A DNA stretch of 64,000 bases from Streptomyces fragilis (GTDB lineage Bacteria > Actinomycetota > Actinomycetes > Streptomycetales > Streptomycetaceae). Shown here piece by piece: positions 53,805-62,166 of the stretch (within the stretch, counting starts at the first letter, position 1; every line of letters begins with the position of its first letter). Where the stretch lies: the NCBI RefSeq assembly GCF_003112515.1, contig NZ_BEVZ01000008.1:124001-188000 (forward strand), given 5' to 3'. The translations under genes were made by a program, and so were the position numbers. A model generated the notes under the pieces. That model had not been told where the DNA came from, did no database searches, and saw only the letters and a list, made by a program, of their open reading frames with translations.

Positions 53805-54776
53805 GTGAGCGACGTCCGTAACGTGATCATCATCGGCTCAGGGCCCGCCGGCTACACGGCGGCGCTCTACACCGCGCGCGCGTCGCTGAAGCCGCTGGTG
53901 TTCGAGGGGGCCGTCACCGCCGGTGGCGCCCTGATGAACACCACCGAGGTCGAGAACTTCCCCGGCTTCCAGACCGGCATCATGGGCCCGGAGCTCATGG
54001 ACAACATGCGCGCCCAGGCGGAGCGCTTCGGTGCCGAGCTGATCCCGGACGACGTCGTCTCCGTCGACCTGGCCGGTGAGATCAAGACCGTCACCGACAC
54101 CGCGGGCACGGTGCACCGCGCCAAGGCCGTCATCGTCACCACCGGCTCCCAGCACCGCAAGCTGGGTCTGCCCAACGAGGACGCCCTCTCCGGCCGAGGC
54201 GTCTCCTGGTGCGCCACCTGTGACGGCTTCTTCTTCCGGGAGCACGACATCGCCGTGATCGGCGGCGGCGACACCGCGATGGAGGAAGCGACCTTCCTCT
54301 CCCGGTTCGCCAAGTCGGTCACCATCGTCCACCGCCGGGACACCCTGCGCGCCTCCAAGGCGATGCAGGAGCGCGCCTTCGCCGACCCGAAGATCCGCTT
54401 CATCTGGGACAGCGAGGTCGCCGAGGTGCAGGGCGACGCCAAGCTCTCGGGCCTGAAGCTGCGCAACGTGAAGACCGGCGAGCTCTCGGACCTGGCGGTC
54501 ACGGGTCTGTTCATTGCCATCGGTCACGACCCGCGTACCGAGCTCTTCAAGGGCCAGCTGGAGCTCGACGACGAGGGTTACCTCAAAGTCGACGCGCCTT
54601 CGACCCGCACCAACGTGACGGGCGTCTTTGCCGCCGGTGACGTGGTGGACCACACCTACCGCCAGGCGATCACCGCGGCCGGCACCGGCTGTTCCGCCGC
54701 CCTGGATGCCGAGCGCTACCTGGCCTCTCTCTCCGACTCCGAGCAGCAGGCGGAGCCGGAGAAGACCTCGGCCTGA
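53805..54776 (+). CDS. trxB: Thioredoxin reductase
   Basis: 323-aa FAD/NADPH thioredoxin reductase. FAD motif GSGPAGYTAALYTARA, redox CATC (WCATCDGFF), NADPH motif GGGDTAMEEA, and the second FAD block GVFAAGDVVDHTYRQAITAA are all intact. GTG at 53805 with GAGG upstream. Followed by trxA 35 bp downstream. It is transcribed from a SigR-type promoter and reduces thioredoxin in the disulfide-stress response. Confidence 0.98.
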   Translation: MSDVRNVIIIGSGPAGYTAALYTARASLKPLVFEGAVTAGGALMNTTEVENFPGFQTGIMGPELMDNMRAQAERFGAELIPDDVVSVDLAGEIKTVTDTAGTVHRAKAVIVTTGSQHRKLGLPNEDALSGRGVSWCATCDGFFFREHDIAVIGGGDTAMEEATFLSRFAKSVTIVHRRDTLRASKAMQERAFADPKIRFIWDSEVAEVQGDAKLSGLKLRNVKTGELSDLAVTGLFIAIGHDPRTELFKGQLELDDEGYLKVDAPSTRTNVTGVFAAGDVVDHTYRQAITAAGTGCSAALDAERYLASLSDSEQQAEPEKTSA

Positions 54777-54811
54777 TTTCCTTCCCCCCGATTCGTAGTG
54801 AGGAGCCCTCA

Positions 54812-55144
54812 GTGGCTGGCAGCCTGAAGAACGTCACCGACGAGACCTTCGAGGAAGAGGTCCTGAAGAGCGACAAGCCCGTCCTCGTGGACTTCTGGGC
54901 CGCTTGGTGCGGCCCGTGCCGCCAGATCGCCCCGTCGTTGGAGGCGATCGCCTCCGAGCACGCCGACAAGATCGAGGTCGTCAAGCTCAACATCGACGAG
55001 AACCCCGCGACCGCGGCGAAGTACGGCGTCATGTCGATCCCGACGCTGAACGTCTACCAGGGTGGCGAGGTCGCCAAGACCATCGTCGGCGCCAAGCCGA
55101 AGGCGATGATCGTGCGGGACCTTGAGGAGTTCATCTCCGAATGA
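54812..55144 (+). CDS. trxA: Thioredoxin
   Basis: 110-aa thioredoxin with active site WCGPC (WAAWCGPCRQIAP) and cis-Pro block SIPTLNVYQGG. GTG at 54812 with GAGGAG upstream. Second gene of trxBA. Two perfect parS sites begin 7 bp after the stop, and a bidirectional terminator lies at 55202-55231. Confidence 0.98.
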   Translation: MAGSLKNVTDETFEEEVLKSDKPVLVDFWAAWCGPCRQIAPSLEAIASEHADKIEVVKLNIDENPATAAKYGVMSIPTLNVYQGGEVAKTIVGAKPKAMIVRDLEEFISE

Positions 55145-55150
55145 GGGCTT

Positions 55151-55164
55151 GTTTCACGTGAAAC
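55151..55164. promoter_or_regulatory. parS site, first of a close pair
   Basis: Perfect GTTTCACGTGAAAC; separated from the second by only 3 bp. Confidence 0.95.
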
Positions 55165-55167
55165 GTG

Positions 55168-55181
55168 GTTTCACGTGAAAC
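55168..55181. promoter_or_regulatory. parS site, second of a close pair
   Basis: Perfect GTTTCACGTGAAAC, centre 17 bp from the first, in the gap between convergent trxA and the GNAT gene. Confidence 0.95.
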
Positions 55182-55201
55182 ATCGGAGCAGCAGCACGAG
55201 C

Positions 55202-55231
55202 GAGGGCCGATCCCATCAGGGATCGGCCCTC
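55202..55231. terminator. Bidirectional terminator, trxA/GNAT
   Basis: 13-bp perfect stem GAGGGCCGATCCC with its complement around ATCA, between convergent genes. Confidence 0.88.
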
Positions 55232-55256
55232 CGCCGTTCTCCCGGCCTATGGCGCT

Positions 55257-55874
55257 TCACAGTGGGCGGAGAGCAGGTTCCTTCTGCACGGCGCCCAGCA
55301 ACCGGTCCAGGGCCATCTCGACGTCTTCCTTCCAGGAGAGCGTCGAGCGCAGTTCCAGGCGAAGTCGCGGGTAGGTCGGGTGGGAGCGGACGGTTTTGAA
55401 GCCGACCGCCAGGAGGTGATCCGCAGGGAGCAGACAGGCAGGTTCCTTCCAGCGGGCGTCGCCGAAGGCTTCCACCGCTCTGAAGCCTCGCCGTAGCAGG
55501 TCCTTGGCCACCGTCTGAACCAGGACGCGGCCCAGTCCTTGTCCTTGGTACTCAGGGAGGATGAAGGAAGTGATCAGTTGGACTGCGTCCGGGGAGACTG
55601 GACTGGTCGGGAAGGCCGTGGAGCGAGGCACGTAAGCCGGTGGCGCGTAGAGCACGAACCCCGCCGGTACGTCGTCCACATAGACGATGCGGCCACACGA
55701 GCCCCAGTCCAACAGCACGGCGGAAATCCAGGACTCCTTCTCCACCTCGGCGGTGCCGTCCTTGAGAGCCGTCTCCCCGCTGAAGGGGTCAAGCTCCCAG
55801 AAGACGCACCCCCGGCAGCGCTGCGGTAGGTCCTGGAGATTGTCCAGTGTGAGCGGAACAAGCCGACGCCCCAT
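55257..55874 (-). CDS. GNAT-family acetyltransferase next to parB
   Basis: 205-aa acetyltransferase conserved beside parB in actinobacteria (Rv3916c region in mycobacteria). N-terminal RCRGCVFWELDP holds two Cys. The acetyl-CoA loop is FILPEYQGQGLGRVLVQTV; GFRAVEAFGDA and LLAVGFKTVRSHPTYPRLRL follow. Target unknown. ATG at 55874 with GAGGAAG upstream. It follows parB in the same direction but a hairpin (55946-55985) separates them. Confidence 0.85.
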   Translation of the reverse strand: MGRRLVPLTLDNLQDLPQRCRGCVFWELDPFSGETALKDGTAEVEKESWISAVLLDWGSCGRIVYVDDVPAGFVLYAPPAYVPRSTAFPTSPVSPDAVQLITSFILPEYQGQGLGRVLVQTVAKDLLRRGFRAVEAFGDARWKEPACLLPADHLLAVGFKTVRSHPTYPRLRLELRSTLSWKEDVEMALDRLLGAVQKEPALRPL

Positions 55875-55945
55875 GAACGCTCTTCCTCGCTTCCTGTGGT
55901 CCCACCCTCCACCATGAGGCCCTGATGCCCTCTCCACAAAGCAAA

Positions 55946-55985
55946 GCGCGGGTCGTGTCCGGAACTAGCCGAACATGACCCGCGC
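55946..55985 (-). terminator. Terminator of parAB
   Basis: GCGCGGGTC and GACCCGCGC arms extended by weaker pairs around AACTAG, 28 bp after the parB stop. Confidence 0.8.
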
Positions 55986-56012
55986 GCTGCCATCAGTGGG
56001 AGCGGCCGCCGC

Positions 56013-57143
56013 CTACTCGCTCCTGTCGCCGACCAGCCCGTCTTCCTCGGCCTGGGGCGCCGAGATGTCCTGCAGCATGGGCGCCTCGTCGGGTGCCAGT
56101 GTCGCCAGGATGCGCTCCAGGTCCTCCACGGAGGCGAACTCGACCGTGATCTTGCCCTTGGTCTTCCCCAGGTCGACCTTGACCCGGGTCTCGAAGCGGT
56201 CCGACAGACGGGTGGCCAGTTCGGAGAGAGCCGGCGACACCTTGGAACCGGCACGCGGCCCCTTGGCCCGGGCGGGCTTCTCCGGGCCGGTGCCCATCAG
56301 CTGGACGATCTCCTCGACGGCACGGACCGACAGCCCCTCGGCGACGATCCGCTTGGCCATCCGGTCCTGCTCCTCCGCGTCCTCGATGGAGAGGAGCGCA
56401 CGGGCATGACCGGCCGAGAGCACACCGGCCGCCACCCGCCGCTGCACGGCAGTAGACAGCTTCAGCAGTCGCAGCGTGTTGGACACCTGGGGCCGGGACC
56501 GGCCGATCCGGTCCGCCAGCTGGTCATGGGTGCACTCGAAGTCCTTGAGGAGCTGGTCGTAGGCGAAGGCCTCCTCCAGCGGGTTCAGCTGCGCACGGTG
56601 AAGGTTCTCCAGCAGGGCGTCGAGGAGGAGCTTCTCGTCCTCGGTCCCCCGGACGATCGCGGGGATCGCCTCCAGGCCGGCCTTGCGGCTGGCCCGCAGA
56701 CGGCGCTCGCCCATGATGAGCTCATAGCGCCCCGGCCCCGTCTGCCGGACCACCACCGGCTGCAGCAGGCCGACTTCCTTGATGGAGGTGACCAGCTCCG
56801 CCAGTGCGTCCTCGTCGAACTCCTTGCGGGGCTGCCGTGGGTTGGGGGTGATGGCGTCCAGCGGAAGTTCGGCGAAGTACGCGCCCACCGGGGGAGCCGG
56901 CAGGTCGGTGGCCGTACCCGCAGGTCGGTCCTCCTCGCGGAGCGCCGACGGCAGGGACGCCAGCTTGGCCGCAGGGACGCCACGCTCTCCCACGGAGCCC
57001 GGGACGGTCGGCGCCGTCTGGGTCACCGTGCCCGCAGAGGCCGGAGCGGCCGTCCCGGGTCCACCGACCGGCCTGTCCCCCGTCGGCGCCGCAGGGATCA
57101 GTGCGCCCAGCCCGCGGCCCAGCCCTCTGCGTCGTTCACTCAC
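56013..57143 (-). CDS. parB: Chromosome-partitioning CTPase ParB
   Basis: 376-aa ParB that binds parS and spreads as a CTP-dependent clamp to form the segrosome; needed to segregate chromosomes into spores. MSERRRGLGRGLGALIP is followed by ~70 variable residues, the CTP-binding N-terminal domain (LDAITPNPRQPRKEFDEDAL, GERRLRASRKAGLEAIPAIV), the helix-turn-helix (DQLADRIGRSRPQVSNTLRL) and a C-terminal dimerisation domain. ATG overlaps the parA stop by 4 bp. It explains the parS sites across the window. Confidence 0.98.
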   Translation of the reverse strand: MSERRRGLGRGLGALIPAAPTGDRPVGGPGTAAPASAGTVTQTAPTVPGSVGERGVPAAKLASLPSALREEDRPAGTATDLPAPPVGAYFAELPLDAITPNPRQPRKEFDEDALAELVTSIKEVGLLQPVVVRQTGPGRYELIMGERRLRASRKAGLEAIPAIVRGTEDEKLLLDALLENLHRAQLNPLEEAFAYDQLLKDFECTHDQLADRIGRSRPQVSNTLRLLKLSTAVQRRVAAGVLSAGHARALLSIEDAEEQDRMAKRIVAEGLSVRAVEEIVQLMGTGPEKPARAKGPRAGSKVSPALSELATRLSDRFETRVKVDLGKTKGKITVEFASVEDLERILATLAPDEAPMLQDISAPQAEEDGLVGDRSE

Positions 57144-58276
57144 TGGATCCCCTCCACCATGCTCTGTCCGCTCATCATCTGACCGTCCGCGACCTGAGCG
57201 CCCTGCGGTTGCCCACCGGACAGCTGCCCCGCCGCAGCACCCGTGTGGGCCTGCGAGCCGTCGTAACGGATGCCCACGCCCCGGAGGGCGAGTTCCCGGG
57301 CCGCCTCCAAGTAGGAGAGGGCACCACTCGAACCTGGATCGTAAGTCAGAACCGTCTGCCCGTAGCTGGGGGCCTCGGAGATGCGCACCGACCGCGGGAT
57401 GCTGGTCCGCAACACCTCCTCGCCGAAGTGGCTACGGACCTCTTCGGCGACCTGGGACGCCAGCCGCGTCCGGCCGTCGTACATGGTCAGCAGGATCGTC
57501 GAGACGTGCAGATGCGGGTTCAGGTGGCCCCGGATCAACTCGACGTTCCGCAGTAGCTGCCCGAGACCTTCCAGCGCGTAGTACTCGCACTGGATCGGAA
57601 TCAGCACCTCTGCGCCGGCGACCATCGCATTGACGGTCAGCAGGCCCAAGGACGGCGGGCAATCGATGAGGACGTAGTCCAGCGGCTGCTCGTAGGCCTG
57701 GAGGGCACGCTGCAGCCGGCTCTCACGAGCCACCAGAGAGACCAGTTCGATCTCGGCGCCGGCAAGGTCGATCGTGGCGGGCGCGCAGAAGAGCCCTTCG
57801 ACGTCCGGGACCGGCTGCACCACTTCGGAGAGAGGGCGGCTGTCCACCAGGACGTCATAGATCGAGGGGACCTCGGCGTGGTGGTCGATCCCCAGCGCGG
57901 TCGAAGCGTTGCCCTGGGGATCGAGGTCGACCACCAGGACACGGTTGCCGTGCAGCGCCAACGAGGCAGCGACGTTGACCGTCGTAGTGGTCTTGCCGAC
58001 GCCGCCCTTCTGATTGGCGACCACGATGATCCGGGTCTGCTCCGGACGGGGCAGACCTTCCCCGGCAGCGCGGCCCATGGCGTCCACTGCCTGCTGGCTT
58101 GTGTGTCCCATGGGGGTGTCGTCCATGGGGGGCGGCGTTTCACGTGAAACATCGTCCCCCTGCGACTCGGTGCGGGGACCGGGGACCGGATCGGTCATCG
58201 GTCCCGCGATGTTGGCGTCGGACCGCAAGGATTCACTCTCCTCGACTTCAGGCTCTCTATACACAGAGCGTCCCAT
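57140..58276 (-). CDS. parA: Chromosome-partitioning ATPase ParA
   Basis: 378-aa Walker-type ATPase that positions ParB-parS complexes during sporulation. Deviant Walker A NQKGGVGKTTTT, VVDLDPQGNAS, and IDCPPSLGLLTVNAM are intact. An unconserved N-terminal region of ~90 residues precedes it and carries a parS (58137-58150, coding VSRET). The ATG at 58276 matches the known streptomycete start (REPEVEESESLRSDANIAGP); the frame is open to about 58510. Two DnaA boxes and another parS lie upstream. Confidence 0.95.
   Translation of the reverse strand: MGRSVYREPEVEESESLRSDANIAGPMTDPVPGPRTESQGDDVSRETPPPMDDTPMGHTSQQAVDAMGRAAGEGLPRPEQTRIIVVANQKGGVGKTTTTVNVAASLALHGNRVLVVDLDPQGNASTALGIDHHAEVPSIYDVLVDSRPLSEVVQPVPDVEGLFCAPATIDLAGAEIELVSLVARESRLQRALQAYEQPLDYVLIDCPPSLGLLTVNAMVAGAEVLIPIQCEYYALEGLGQLLRNVELIRGHLNPHLHVSTILLTMYDGRTRLASQVAEEVRSHFGEEVLRTSIPRSVRISEAPSYGQTVLTYDPGSSGALSYLEAARELALRGVGIRYDGSQAHTGAAAGQLSGGQPQGAQVADGQMMSGQSMVEGIQ
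58137..58150. promoter_or_regulatory. parS site in the parA 5' coding region
   Basis: Perfect GTTTCACGTGAAAC, coding VSRET about 42 codons into parA. Confidence 0.95.
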
Positions 58277-58312
58277 GCCTTTGGGGGTGCGAACCAGTGA
58301 GGCCGGTCGTTC

Positions 58313-58321
58313 TGTGGAGAA
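58313..58321 (-). promoter_or_regulatory. DnaA-box-like site upstream of parA
   Basis: TTCTCCACA on the minus strand, one mismatch to TTGTCCACA, 37 bp before the parA start. Confidence 0.5.
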
Positions 58322-58330
58322 ATCGGCCTC

Positions 58331-58339
58331 TGTGGACAA
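58331..58339 (-). promoter_or_regulatory. DnaA box upstream of parA
   Basis: Perfect TTGTCCACA on the minus strand, 55 bp before the parA start and 18 bp from the neighbouring variant box. Confidence 0.7.
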
Positions 58340-58458
58340 CTTGTCGCCCCGGGCAGGTGAACCACTGGAGGGCTTCCGAAGGGGGGTGGCCGGTTTGCGG
58401 TCGCGCGGTTCGGCGGCGGCGTGGTTGCGGCCGATGACGCCTTGCAGGAGTGAGCGAC

Positions 58459-58472
58459 GTTTCACGTGAAAC
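58459..58472. promoter_or_regulatory. parS site upstream of parA
   Basis: Perfect GTTTCACGTGAAAC, 183 bp upstream of the parA start; the parS nearest dnaA in this window. Confidence 0.95.
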
Positions 58473-58688
58473 AACGATGCCGAGGTGGGGGCCGACGGGC
58501 TCTCCGACACTCCGGGCGACAGAAACGTGGGACCGGGGTGAACCGTGGTGGAGTACCGCCCGAAGACCCGGCGGGATGAACGCGGCTTCGCAGCTCAGTC
58601 ACTGTGGGCGGGAAGGTCGCGGCGGGCGGGGAGCGGACGCCATGGGCGGGAAGTCGCGGGGGGCGGTAGCGGACGCTGCGGGAGGGTC

Positions 58689-58722
58689 GTTGTGGGCGGG
58701 AGCGGACGCTCCCGCCCACAAC
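58689..58722 (-). terminator. Terminator of rsmG
   Basis: Near-perfect 15-16 bp stem GTTGTGGGCGGGAGC/GCTCCCGCCCACAAC with a GGAC loop, 5 bp beyond the rsmG stop. Confidence 0.9.
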
Positions 58723-58727
58723 GGGTG

Positions 58728-59447
58728 TCAGCGTCGGCGTCGGGACGCGCGGGCCGGACGGGCAGCCTTGGCGCGCTTGGCGGCGAACCGGACGCCTCCC
58801 GGGCTTTCGCCGACCTTTACCTGCACCACGGTCGACAGGGGATCCACCACGCCGTCGCCGACCTGGAGGACGTCGGTCTCGACGGCTCCCAGCTTGCTGA
58901 GTGCAGAGGCCGCGGCCTTCAGCTCCTCCTCGGCGGTGTCGCCCTTCAGCGCCAGCATCTCGCCGTAGGGCCGCAGCAGCGGGATGCCCCAGGTCGCCAG
59001 ACGGTCCAGCGGCGCCACGGCCCGCGCGGTGACCACATGGACCGGAGGCAGCTTCCCGAGGACCTCCTCGGCACGGCCACGCACCACCGTCACGTGGTCC
59101 AGTCCGAGCAGCTCCACCACCTCGGTGAGGAAGTTGGTGCGCCGCAGCAGCGGTTCGAGCAGCGTGATCTTCAGGTCACCACGGACCAGGGCCAGTGGAA
59201 TGCCCGGGAGCCCGGCGCCGGAGCCGACGTCGCACACGGTCACGCCCTCGGGCACGGCCTCGGAGAGCACCGCGCAGTTCAGCAGGTGTCGCTCCCAGAG
59301 CCGGGGGACCTCCCGCGGGCCGATGAGCCCGCGCTGCACACCGGCGTCCGCCAGCAGCTCGGCGTACCGCACCGCGTCGTCGAAACGATCGCCGAACACT
59401 TCACGCGCCTGCTCGGGCGCAGGGGGAAGCTCTGCTGCCTCCGTCAC
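58728..59447 (-). CDS. rsmG: 16S rRNA (G527) methyltransferase RsmG (GidB)
   Basis: 239-aa SAM-dependent methyltransferase modifying G527 of 16S rRNA; loss gives low-level streptomycin resistance in Streptomyces. EVPRLWERHLLNCAVLSEAV and SAM motif VCDVGSGAGLPGIPLAL are clear, as is RGRAEEV. C-terminal tail basic. GTG at 59447 with GGAAGG upstream. Separated from jag by a 14-bp hairpin, so it has its own promoter or depends on readthrough. Confidence 0.96.
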   Translation of the reverse strand: MTEAAELPPAPEQAREVFGDRFDDAVRYAELLADAGVQRGLIGPREVPRLWERHLLNCAVLSEAVPEGVTVCDVGSGAGLPGIPLALVRGDLKITLLEPLLRRTNFLTEVVELLGLDHVTVVRGRAEEVLGKLPPVHVVTARAVAPLDRLATWGIPLLRPYGEMLALKGDTAEEELKAAASALSKLGAVETDVLQVGDGVVDPLSTVVQVKVGESPGGVRFAAKRAKAARPARASRRRR

Positions 59448-59518
59448 GAGGACCGTCCTTCCGTACCGCAAAAAAGCGCACTGAGCGCTGACCACCAGAA
59501 CTACCAGGCTGACAAGGT

Positions 59519-59551
59519 CACGGCCCCGTCTGCTGAACAGACGGGGCCGTG
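59519..59551 (-). terminator. Terminator of the rpmH-jag operon
   Basis: 14-bp perfect stem CACGGCCCCGTCTG/CAGACGGGGCCGTG with a CTGAA loop, 18 bp past jag. Confidence 0.9.
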
Positions 59552-59568
59552 GGACGTACGCGTGCCGA

Positions 59569-60081
59569 TCAGGCCGGCAGTACGACGACGAAGCGCTGCG
59601 GCTCCTCGCCCTCGGACTCACTCCGCAGACCCGCGGCCTTGACCGCGTCGTGCACGACCTTGCGCTCGAACGGCGACATCGGGCGCAGCCGCACCGGCTC
59701 ACCACTGCTGCGAGCGTCGGCCGCGGCCTGGGCGCCGATCTCGGAGAGCTCCTCACGCTTGCGGGCCCGGAAGCCGGCGATGTCCAGCATCAGGCGGCTT
59801 CGGTCACCGGTCTCCCGGTGCACGGCAAGGCGGGTGAGCTCCTGGAGGGCCTCGAGCACCTCACCGTCACGGCCGACCAGCTTCTGCAGGTCGCGGCCGT
59901 CCGAGTCGCTGATGATCGACACGGACGCCCGGTCGGCCTCGACGTCCATGTCGATGTCACCGTCGAGGTCGGCGATGTCCAGCAGACCTTCCAGGTAGTC
60001 CGCCGCGATCTCACCCTCCTGCTCCAGGCGGGTCAAGGCGTCCGCGCCGTCGGCCGCGGAGGGGATGGTGCCTTCCGTCAC
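59569..60081 (-). CDS. jag: Jag/KhpB-like KH-R3H RNA-binding protein
   Basis: 170-aa protein with a KH domain (ASVSIISDSDGRDLQKLVGR, GEVLEALQELTRLA) and an R3H domain (RLRPMSPFERKVVHDAVKAA). It lacks the N-terminal Jag_N domain of Firmicutes. Likely an RNA-binding protein linked to cell envelope synthesis; its location beside yidC is universal. GTG at 60081 with GGAG upstream. 19 bp after yidC. Confidence 0.93.
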   Translation of the reverse strand: MTEGTIPSAADGADALTRLEQEGEIAADYLEGLLDIADLDGDIDMDVEADRASVSIISDSDGRDLQKLVGRDGEVLEALQELTRLAVHRETGDRSRLMLDIAGFRARKREELSEIGAQAAADARSSGEPVRLRPMSPFERKVVHDAVKAAGLRSESEGEEPQRFVVVLPA

Positions 60082-60100
60082 GGGATGGGCTCCTTCTTGC

Positions 60101-61399
60101 TTACTTCTTGGACGAGGACTTGGAGCGCTGGGGACCCTTGCGGCCCGACTGGGCCCGGCTGCGGCCGTTGCCGGCCCCGCCGGCCCTGGTGGCACCACCC
60201 TGGGGCTTGGCGCCCTGCGGCTTGGTGTCCTGGGGCTCAGGGCTCGGGTGGCCGCCCTCGGCGGCTTCCGCCTCGTCCTCGGCGGCGTCGGCGGCCGCCT
60301 TGACGGCGGCCTGGCGCTGGGCCTTGGTCTGGCGCTTCGGCTGCTGGCGCTTGGCGGTCCCGCCCGGAGTGGCCCCGGGGCCGTCGACGGCCTGGTCGGC
60401 GGCGAGCTTCTCGCTCTTCACCACGGTGCCGTCGGGCTGGGCGGCGAAGCCCATCTTGTTGAGACCGTTGATGAACTTCCGCTCGGCGGGGTTGCGGTCA
60501 CGGCCCTTGGCGACGATGGCCTTGACGATGGCGCGACGCCCACGGCCGCGGATGGATCCGCTGTGCTCGATCTTCTTGGCGAGACGCTCGAGGTAGGAGG
60601 CCTGGGCCGTGGAACCCGGGGTCGGGTTGTTGTGGATCACGTACATCTGCTGGCCCATGGTCCACACGTTGGTGGTCAGCCAGTAGACGAGGACACCGAC
60701 CGGGAAGTTGATGCCGAAGACCGCGAAGATGACCGGGAAGACGTACATCAGCATCTTCTGCTGCTGCATGAACGGCGTCTTCACCGAGGTGTCGACGTTC
60801 TTCGTCATCAGCTGGCGCTGCGTGAAGAACTGCGACAGCGACATCAGGACGATCATGATGACCGTCACGATGCGGACGTCGGTGACGTTGGCCGACAGCG
60901 GGGCGAGGTCGCTGGCGGTGTCGGTGAACTTGGCCGCGAGAGGGGCGCCGAAGATGTGCGCTTCACGAGCGCTGTCGACCAGGCCCTGGTTGAGGACGCC
61001 GATCTCCTTGCCCTGCGCGATGGAGTTCAGGACGTGGTACAGCGCGAAGAAGAACGGCGACTGCGCCAGGATGGGAAGGCACGAGGAGAGCGGGTTGGTA
61101 CCCGACTCCTTGTACAGCTTCATCATCTCTTCGGACTGGCGCTGCTTGTCGTTCTTGTAGCGCTCCTGGATCTTCTTCATCTCGGGCTGCAGCGTCTGCA
61201 TGGCCCGGGTCGCCTTGATCTGCTTCACGAAGAGCGGGATCAGGGCGATGCGGATCAGGATCACCAGGGACACGATCGACAGGCCCCAGGCCCAGCCGCT
61301 GGACTCACCGAAGACGGCGCCGTACAGCGAGTGGAACTGGACGATGATCCAGGAAACCGGTGTGGTGATGAAGCTGAAGAAGCTGGCAATCGTGTCCAC
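60101..61399 (-). CDS. yidC: Membrane protein insertase YidC
   Basis: 432-aa insertase of the YidC/Oxa1/Alb3 family, placing proteins into the membrane with or without SecYEG. The first helix is in MDTIASFFSFITTPVSWIIVQFHSL, with SIVSLVILIRIALIPLFVKQIKA carrying the conserved arginine of the groove. Five TM helices fit the Gram-positive plan, then a long basic C-terminal tail (~290-432, rich in Lys, Arg, Ala, Pro and ending RSKSSSKK), typical of actinobacteria and likely to bind ribosomes. GTG at 61399, 3 bp after yidD. Confidence 0.97.
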   Translation of the reverse strand: MDTIASFFSFITTPVSWIIVQFHSLYGAVFGESSGWAWGLSIVSLVILIRIALIPLFVKQIKATRAMQTLQPEMKKIQERYKNDKQRQSEEMMKLYKESGTNPLSSCLPILAQSPFFFALYHVLNSIAQGKEIGVLNQGLVDSAREAHIFGAPLAAKFTDTASDLAPLSANVTDVRIVTVIMIVLMSLSQFFTQRQLMTKNVDTSVKTPFMQQQKMLMYVFPVIFAVFGINFPVGVLVYWLTTNVWTMGQQMYVIHNNPTPGSTAQASYLERLAKKIEHSGSIRGRGRRAIVKAIVAKGRDRNPAERKFINGLNKMGFAAQPDGTVVKSEKLAADQAVDGPGATPGGTAKRQQPKRQTKAQRQAAVKAAADAAEDEAEAAEGGHPSPEPQDTKPQGAKPQGGATRAGGAGNGRSRAQSGRKGPQRSKSSSKK

Positions 61400-61402
61400 T
61401 AA

Positions 61403-61777
61403 TCATGCTCCTTGGGCATGGGACGGGGTCTCTGCGGCCGGGTTCGGGGGAAGGTCGGGCCGGCTGCCCGTCTCTCCACGCTCCACGGTGGCGGAATCGG
61501 CGGAGGTCCCGCCCTTGCGTGCGTGCCAGAAGGCCCGCAGCATCTCGTGCCAGCGCGGACGTTTCCGCTCGGGCACATGGTCCACGCCGCCGAGCGACCA
61601 CGGGTTGCAGCGCAGGATGCGCCACGCGGTGAGCGCCGATCCCTTGATCGCACCGTGCCGGTCGATGGCCTGGTAGCCGTAGTGGGAGCACGACGGGTAG
61701 TACTTGCACACCGGCCCGAGCAGCGGACTGATCGTCCACTGGTAGAGCTTGATCAGAGCCAGCAGCGGGTACTTCAT
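61403..61777 (-). CDS. yidD: Membrane protein insertion efficiency factor YidD
   Basis: 124-aa YidD (PF01809): MKYPLLALIKLYQWTISPLLG, CKYYPSCSHYGYQAI and RILRCNPWSLGGVDHVP with three conserved cysteines. Long C-terminal extension (~40 residues). ATG overlaps the rnpA stop by 4 bp. It assists insertion with YidC. Confidence 0.97.
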   Translation of the reverse strand: MKYPLLALIKLYQWTISPLLGPVCKYYPSCSHYGYQAIDRHGAIKGSALTAWRILRCNPWSLGGVDHVPERKRPRWHEMLRAFWHARKGGTSADSATVERGETGSRPDLPPNPAAETPSHAQGA

Positions 61778-62145
61778 CGCGCGCCCCCTCCCAGCAGCCG
61801 CTGGAGGGCGGCGTCCAGGTCTCGGGCCAGTTCTTCGTTGGCCGCGCCGCCCGCGGGGGGCAGCGCTCGTACGACTACCAGGCTACCGGGGGGCAGCTGA
61901 GCGACCCGCTCGCGCATGAGGTGACGAAGACGACGCTTCACCTTGTTGCGCACCACTGCTCCACCCACGGCTTTGCTCACGACGAAACCCGCACGCGGCT
62001 GGGAAACGCTCTCCCCAGGCGCGTGCGGGTCCGTGGCACCGCTACGAAAGTGGACGACGAGGGACGGGCGGCCTGCCCGGCGCCCTCGTCGTACAGCGGT
62101 CGCGAAGTCCTCGCGCCGCCTCAGCCGGTTGTCGGTGGGCAGCAC
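61774..62145 (-). CDS. rnpA: Ribonuclease P protein component
   Basis: 123-aa protein subunit of RNase P for 5' maturation of tRNA. LPTDNRLRRREDFATAVRRG and the RNR-type motif VVRNKVKRRLRHLMRER are diagnostic. GTG at 62145. 21 bp after rpmH, 4-bp overlap with yidD. Confidence 0.97.
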   Translation of the reverse strand: MLPTDNRLRRREDFATAVRRGRRAGRPSLVVHFRSGATDPHAPGESVSQPRAGFVVSKAVGGAVVRNKVKRRLRHLMRERVAQLPPGSLVVVRALPPAGGAANEELARDLDAALQRLLGGGAR

Positions 62146-62166
62146 GACGTCATGACCTGACCGGAA

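Larger units (their letters stand above)
58277..58727. other. 451-bp region between parA and rsmG
   Basis: Contains the parA leader with two DnaA boxes, a parS (58459-58472), a GC-rich stretch with repeated GTGGGCGGGA and GCGGACGC words (58605-58722), and the rsmG terminator. No gene seen. Confidence 0.75.

Noticed and set aside
58277..58510. Upstream in-frame extension of parA covering a parS
   Set aside because: Frame is open but residues do not resemble ParA N termini; the ATG at 58276 fits the known streptomycete start. A longer form cannot be fully excluded.
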